From positions 1-10,170 of the forward strand of contig WTHG01000505.1 in NCBI GenBank assembly GCA_011523245.1: 10,170 nt of DNA, written 5' to 3'. Below the pieces are notes generated by a model. That model did no database searches and was not told the DNA's origin. It worked only from the letters and a program-made list of their open reading frames with translations. The DNA is from Verrucomicrobiales bacterium (lineage in GTDB: Bacteria > Verrucomicrobiota > Verrucomicrobiia > Limisphaerales > UBA1100). Made by a program: the position numbers and the translations under genes. Shown here piece after piece: positions 6,058 to 10,170 of this stretch. Numbering within the stretch: the first letter of the stretch is position 1; each line of letters begins with the position of its first letter.

Positions 6058-7485
6058 CTACGCGAGGATTTCTTTCACCACGCGGCCGTGCACATCCGTC
6101 AGGCGGAAATCGCGGCCGTCGTAGCGGTAGGTGAGTTTTTCGTGGTCGAGGCCGAGTTGGTGCAGGATGGTCGCGTGCAGATCGTGCATGTGCACCTTGC
6201 CGTCCACGGCGTGGTGGCCGTATTCGTCGGTGCCGCCGTAGGCGAATCCCCTCTTGAACCCGCCGCCGGCCAGGCACACGGTGAAACCATCCGGGTTGTG
6301 GTCGCGGCCGGTGCCCTTGTTCTGGGCGTAGGGTGTGCGGCCAAATTCACTGCCCCACCACACAATGGTGTCGTCGAGCAACCCGCGCTGTTTGAGATCG
6401 GTCAGCAACGCGCCGACCGGCTGGTCGGTGGCCTTAGCGTGCTCCATGTGCTTGGGCATGTTGGAGTGCTGATCCCATGAGGGATTGTTGCCATTGTCCG
6501 TGTAATTTACCTGAATGTAGCGCACCCCGGCTTCGCTCAGGCGCCGGGCCATCAGGCAGTAACGGCCAAAGTTATCGGTCGGCTGCTGGTTGATCCCGTA
6601 CATCTCCAGCGTTTTGGAATCTTCATCGGATAGATCGAGAATTTCTGGCGCGTTGTTTTGCATGCGCCAGGCTAGCTCGAAGGAGCTGATTACTGCATCA
6701 AGTTCGTCATCGCCGGGCCGGCGTTTGGCTTGTTCGGCGTTGATGGCGCGCAACAGGTCAAACTGTCGGGCCTGAGCCTTGGGATCCGTGCTGGACGCCG
6801 TGATATTTTTGATGGTGGCATCCTTGGCCGGAATGCCGGCGCGGCCCAGCGGAGTGCCCTGGTAGGCGGCAGGCAAAAAGGCGTTGCTATAATTGCGCGG
6901 CCCACCGTTGCCCATTGAGGGGCCAATGCTTACGAAGCCCGGCAGGTTTTCATTCTCCGTGCCGAGCCCGTAATTGACCCACGCCCCCATGCTCGGGCGA
7001 ATGAGATTGATCGTGCCCGAGTGCATGAACAGCGTGCTCGGGCCGTGCGCCACGCCTTCAGTGTGCATGCCCTTGAGCAGGCAGAGATCATCCACATGCT
7101 GGGCCATGTGCGGAAACAGTTCACTAACCGGCTGGCCGCATTGACCGTAATTCTGAAAGTCCCACAGAGGTTTCTTAACGCGGTGCTCCACGATCTTGCG
7201 AGTCTTGGCCAGCGTCCGTGCGTCATCAAAGCGCACCATCTTGCCATCGTCATCAAAGAGCTTCTGCTTATAATCGAACGAATCCACATGGCTCACGCCG
7301 CCGGCCATGAAGAGAAAAATCACGCGCTTCGCCTTGGGCGCATGATGCACCAGCTTTGGGGCGAGCGGATTATCCGCTGCCGCTACCCGATGCGCCATCG
7401 CTCCCGCCGCTATCGCACCAAAGCCACAGGCCATGGATTGCAGGGCGCCGCGGCGGTTGACGGGATTGGAAAATAGATCGTTCAT
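6058..7485 (-). CDS. DUF1501 domain-containing protein (sulfatase/alkaline-phosphatase-like), Tat-exported
   Basis: A 475-residue protein from ATG 7483-7485, full length for the family. The leader has twin arginines (Arg11-Arg12 in PVNRRGALQSMACG) before a hydrophobic Ala/Gly stretch, as in Tat-dependent DUF1501 proteins. Typical segments follow: RVIFLFMAGGVSHVDSFDYK (54-73), HTEGVAHGPSTLFMHSG (141-157), GAWVNYGLGTENENLPGFV (167-185), NYTDNGNNPSWDQH (327-340), VWWGSEFGRTPYAQ (375-388), GRDHNPDGFTVCLAGGG (393-409) and HDLHATILHQLGLDH (434-448). The Asp/His sets at 337-340, 395-396 and 434-437 are candidate metal ligands of the alkaline-phosphatase fold. No biochemical function is established for the family. 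It heads the four-gene run. Such genes usually sit directly behind a DUF1549/DUF1553 cytochrome gene; here the upstream neighbour is a YfhO-like membrane protein instead. Confidence 0.93.
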   Translation of the reverse strand: MNDLFSNPVNRRGALQSMACGFGAIAAGAMAHRVAAADNPLAPKLVHHAPKAKRVIFLFMAGGVSHVDSFDYKQKLFDDDGKMVRFDDARTLAKTRKIVEHRVKKPLWDFQNYGQCGQPVSELFPHMAQHVDDLCLLKGMHTEGVAHGPSTLFMHSGTINLIRPSMGAWVNYGLGTENENLPGFVSIGPSMGNGGPRNYSNAFLPAAYQGTPLGRAGIPAKDATIKNITASSTDPKAQARQFDLLRAINAEQAKRRPGDDELDAVISSFELAWRMQNNAPEILDLSDEDSKTLEMYGINQQPTDNFGRYCLMARRLSEAGVRYIQVNYTDNGNNPSWDQHSNMPKHMEHAKATDQPVGALLTDLKQRGLLDDTIVWWGSEFGRTPYAQNKGTGRDHNPDGFTVCLAGGGFKRGFAYGGTDEYGHHAVDGKVHMHDLHATILHQLGLDHEKLTYRYDGRDFRLTDVHGRVVKEILA

Positions 7486-7540
7486 GGATAAATTGGACGT
7501 AATTTAGACGCTGGTATTCTGCCTTTATTTGGGAAGTGAA
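7486..7540. other. Gap between the YfhO-like gene and the DUF1501 gene
   Basis: Fifty-five A+T-rich bases on the boundary between the low-G+C and high-G+C blocks. No hairpin terminator for the YfhO-like gene and no convincing -35/-10 pair or Shine-Dalgarno for DUF1501 is visible, so it cannot be decided by eye whether the four-gene run has its own promoter here or is read from upstream. Confidence 0.4.
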
Positions 7541-10170
7541 TCAAGCTTCGGAGTCCATTAATGCCGGTGAATTTGCCTGTTTGCGCGTAATCCACAAGCC
7601 GTACAAGCCGACGATTAAGCAGCCAATAATCAAGATTGTCGAAGGATTTGAAATAAAACTGCGGCTCTCGAAACGAAAGTCGATTTTTCGGGGTTGATTA
7701 CTGGCGGGTAAAAACACACCTCTTCCGGAACCGTTAGCCCTATGAATACGGGTTGGTTTACCGTCCACGGTCACACTCCAGCTTGGATGAAATTGGTCAT
7801 TAAGTAAAAGGATGGCGGCATAATCTGTGGGAGGGATTTTTAGTGCAATATGGGATGATGAATCTCTTGTGAACACGGGTTCGGGCAAGTTTAAAGTTTG
7901 CGAGGGTTGTTCCGGCGAAGGGATATCTTCGGTTTCTAAAACAACTCGTAAATGCGGATTGAAGCCAGGGCTGTAAAGGATGGATGAGAGGTTGTCCGAA
8001 GAGGTTCCTGATTGCCAGTCAGCAAAAAGTTTTGCTCGGGGTAATGCGCCCGAGAATTCCATTAAACAAATTTCAGATTGTTGTGCATCCAAGCTTGGCT
8101 GGATTTCTAATTCGGAGTCTTCGGAGGAATTGGATGCTGTCAAATTATAATGGGAATGGGCTTGGAAACGACGTTCGATTGGATCCAATTCCTTGTTCAG
8201 TAAATTATAGTATACGGGGAGTGAATTGAATTGAAAATTAGATTGCACTTGGTTTGAAAAAAATGAAGAGCCTGACTGGCTTAACAGATAACGAGTGCTG
8301 GTTAATTCCCAGTACCTGAGAAGATGGTGCAGTGAAACCTGATAAGATCGGTTGCGGTTTGTAGATTCAAGCGGGTCAGAAGAAACTCCACGGTGGATTC
8401 CTTGGTCGGCAAACGAGGTGAAATTTAATGCTGAAAATCTGTTGGCAACCTGTTTGGAGAGGGCCAATCTAAGCAGCATTTGTTCGCGAGATTTTGTGGA
8501 TTGGATGATGAAATCTATTAACGAAGGATTGCCTGCGGATTGGATGAATGATTGGCCACCGGGCAATTTTTGGATTTCCAATAGCGCTGTTTTTCGGGAT
8601 TGATGATCCTGTGTGCTTAGAATAATTGATGCCCTGTCTTTGAAGGCCTTAATGAATGTGGGGTCATTGTAGAGATCGAGCGCCTTGATAAAATCGTTGG
8701 CAATTTCAATGGTTGTTGCGTCCCATTTTTTATTAATTGCATCCGATCGATTCATCTTAAACGACAAATTGAGTAATAGTTCGTCCACAGGATACTCGAT
8801 AGGGCTTTGTCTGTTGCCGGGAGTCGGTAAGTGAAACTCATTGAGTATCCCCAGTCTTCCTGAGTGAACTTGGCCGTTTAGTTGAGTGGCGATGTGTTTT
8901 TCTGAAGTGGATGCGTCAACAGAGCTAAAGCTTACAAACGGGGCCCCAGCAAAAAGTAAATCGCCGCAAAGAATGATTCCAATCAGCGCAAACGCCCATT
9001 TTCTTGTCGGGGTAGCCCATTGCCGGAAGCTTAAGGCTATGAGTGTGATAACTGAAAGGAATAAGAAAACGACAGCTACGCCCAATCGCCAGTGTTTTTC
9101 GGCAAAGCGGTCTGCTTCGAGTTCCTGATGAACCTCATGAGCCTGTTCCACTGAGCCGTATCCTACGAATCCCAGTACTGCGATCACCAGTAACCCAAGA
9201 AATCCAATTCGCCAAGCGGAGTTAAATCCACCGCCACCAAAACTTCGGGACTGTGCATGTTCATCGCTATCAATCCAATTGGAGAACGATTTAATGCCGA
9301 GCGCAAATAGGAGCGCAAAAGAAACCGATGTGATGACGATAAGTTGGTATATCCATAAAGTTCCGGCGAGGGTGAGGATTGTGGTGGTTGACAGAAATAT
9401 GACCAATTTTTTTTCCCGTAAACTTAGAGCGTTTCCTTTTCTAAATGCCTGAATCAATGCCCATATTGATAGCAGGAATGTCATCATGCCTATGTGCGCA
9501 CTACCGCTGCTGCCCGTGCCGTGGTGAGCTGTGCCGCCCGGTGAATCCTGGCGGTATCCATTAAATCCCCCAATGAGAATGGTAGGCCAATCGGCCGGTT
9601 GTAATGCGTAGGCTTTTGAAGGGGAATATTGGGGATTATCTATTTTGGAAGTGAACGCGATAGTTCCCGCAAGGCATACAATGGCCACAGTGTTGAAAAG
9701 TAAATGTTTGTTGGGACTTTGTTTTCCATGGTGTATGTGCGCAATTAGGAAGCCTAGGATGACGGTGGTGGCCGCAATTAAAATGCCAACAGTTAAGCCG
9801 GTTTCAAGGATGCCGACGCCCAATACTAAACCGGTTAAAACTATTTTGGGCCACCCTTTATTCGCCCCAAGGAACACGCCGAAAGTGATGAAGGCAGCGC
9901 TCCCCAAAACGGCAATGCCGATTGAATGCTCCATGACAGATGTAAAAAAAACTCCGCTGAATGTGGCGGCAATTGTTGCGATTCCACATTGCCATGTGTT
10001 TCCATTGAGTTGGCGGATGCAAAACCAAGCAGATGCTCCCAGACATAACAGGGCAACGAGGGGGAGATAGTTGGCAAAATTGCTGGCTGGATCTCCTGTT
10101 ATTTTGGCTAACTCAGCAAAGGCACCTGTTATACCCGGCGGAAGTTTGAGTTCCGGCTGACCAAGGCCTA
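7541..10170 (-). CDS. YfhO-like polytopic membrane protein, 5' end beyond window
   Basis: 875 residues are visible, ending at TGA 7541-7543. An ATG at 9932-9934 exists, but the frame stays open for 78 more codons to the window edge, and these encode further hydrophobic segments (such as LPLVALLCLGASAWF) and GLGQPELKLPPGI, so the gene is truncated at its 5' end. At least 12 transmembrane helices are visible: about 11 in the N-terminal part (encoded at about 8,930-10,070) and one just before the C-terminus (WITRKQ). Between them lies a large extracytoplasmic region of roughly 420 residues. Its end carries the YfhO-like signature: YAAILLLNDQFHPSWSVTVD, then DGKPTRIHRANGSGRGVFLP and a beta-rich close. 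YfhO proteins are linked to sugar decoration of envelope polymers such as lipoteichoic acid in Gram-positives; the role in PVC bacteria is unclear. The gene is much more A+T-rich than its neighbours. It ends 55 bases before the DUF1501 start with no hairpin between. Confidence 0.8.
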   Translation of the reverse strand, partial: GLGQPELKLPPGITGAFAELAKITGDPASNFANYLPLVALLCLGASAWFCIRQLNGNTWQCGIATIAATFSGVFFTSVMEHSIGIAVLGSAAFITFGVFLGANKGWPKIVLTGLVLGVGILETGLTVGILIAATTVILGFLIAHIHHGKQSPNKHLLFNTVAIVCLAGTIAFTSKIDNPQYSPSKAYALQPADWPTILIGGFNGYRQDSPGGTAHHGTGSSGSAHIGMMTFLLSIWALIQAFRKGNALSLREKKLVIFLSTTTILTLAGTLWIYQLIVITSVSFALLFALGIKSFSNWIDSDEHAQSRSFGGGGFNSAWRIGFLGLLVIAVLGFVGYGSVEQAHEVHQELEADRFAEKHWRLGVAVVFLFLSVITLIALSFRQWATPTRKWAFALIGIILCGDLLFAGAPFVSFSSVDASTSEKHIATQLNGQVHSGRLGILNEFHLPTPGNRQSPIEYPVDELLLNLSFKMNRSDAINKKWDATTIEIANDFIKALDLYNDPTFIKAFKDRASIILSTQDHQSRKTALLEIQKLPGGQSFIQSAGNPSLIDFIIQSTKSREQMLLRLALSKQVANRFSALNFTSFADQGIHRGVSSDPLESTNRNRSYQVSLHHLLRYWELTSTRYLLSQSGSSFFSNQVQSNFQFNSLPVYYNLLNKELDPIERRFQAHSHYNLTASNSSEDSELEIQPSLDAQQSEICLMEFSGALPRAKLFADWQSGTSSDNLSSILYSPGFNPHLRVVLETEDIPSPEQPSQTLNLPEPVFTRDSSSHIALKIPPTDYAAILLLNDQFHPSWSVTVDGKPTRIHRANGSGRGVFLPASNQPRKIDFRFESRSFISNPSTILIIGCLIVGLYGLWITRKQANSPALMDSEA

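Noticed and set aside
6031..6480. Open frame of 149 codons on the plus strand
   Set aside because: It lies wholly opposite the DUF1501/SDR coding sequence, has a Val/Ala-rich composition typical of the antisense of G+C-rich genes, and shows no family motif.
7021..7476. Open frame of 151 codons on the plus strand
   Set aside because: Antisense to the N-terminal half of DUF1501, where the motif-bearing minus-strand frame explains the sequence.
9407..9414. Run of eight T (A8 on the coding strand), and A8 at 9944-9951, as possible frameshift or slippage sites
   Set aside because: The frame is continuous and family-like on both sides of each run, and no alternative frame gives a plausible product.
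9841..10077. Short minus-strand frames near the right edge, and the ATG at 9934 as start of the YfhO-like gene
   Set aside because: The YfhO-like frame itself stays open through to base 10170 and encodes more transmembrane sequence, so 9934 is an internal Met and the short frames are shadows.
1..10170. CRISPR array, tRNA/rRNA genes, insertion sequence ends, integration sites
   Set aside because: No regularly spaced direct repeats, cloverleaf-like segments, transposase motifs or paired terminal repeats were seen by eye on either strand.

Overview
The window looks like chromosomal DNA from a PVC-superphylum bacterium, most likely Verrucomicrobiota, with Planctomycetota as the alternative. The main reason is the family mix: a PVC-type membrane-bound dehydrogenase (beta-propeller) protein, a DUF1501 sulfatase-like protein with a twin-arginine leader, and a secreted DUF1080 (3-keto-glycoside hydrolase type) protein. 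Weak Shine-Dalgarno signals and several GTG/TTG start options fit this. No rRNA, tRNA, CRISPR array, transposase or prophage gene was seen.

Layout. (1) 1-1205, minus: N-terminal 401 residues of a secreted PVC dehydrogenase, cut off by the window edge. (2) 1301-1507, plus: a small SlyX-family protein, followed by (3) 1550-3073, plus: a secreted protein of four small beta repeats and a long coiled coil. (4) 2982-3677, minus: a YiiX-type lipoprotein (papain-like fold) whose 3' end overlaps gene 3 antisense by 92 bases. (5) 3746-7485, minus: a four-gene run in transcription order DUF1501 - SDR dehydrogenase - cupin dioxygenase - DUF1080, with gaps of 16, 8 and 50 bases and a hairpin terminator at 3697-3727. 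(6) 7541-10170, minus: a large YfhO-like polytopic membrane protein, open at its 5' end and clearly more A+T-rich than its neighbours. Genes fill the window almost completely; the longest non-coding gap is about 95 bases.

How the genes may work together. The four-gene run is the most interesting unit. Two exported proteins (DUF1501 and DUF1080) flank two cytosolic redox enzymes: an NAD(P)-dependent SDR, and a cupin resembling 2,4'-dihydroxyacetophenone dioxygenase. This looks like a small catabolic cassette in which a glycoside or conjugate is processed outside the cytoplasm and the released aglycone or sugar is oxidised and cleaved inside. That reading is inference from family membership and gene spacing; the sequence does not identify the substrate. 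The remaining genes (SlyX, coiled-coil protein, lipoprotein, YfhO-like protein) have no evident functional link to the cassette.
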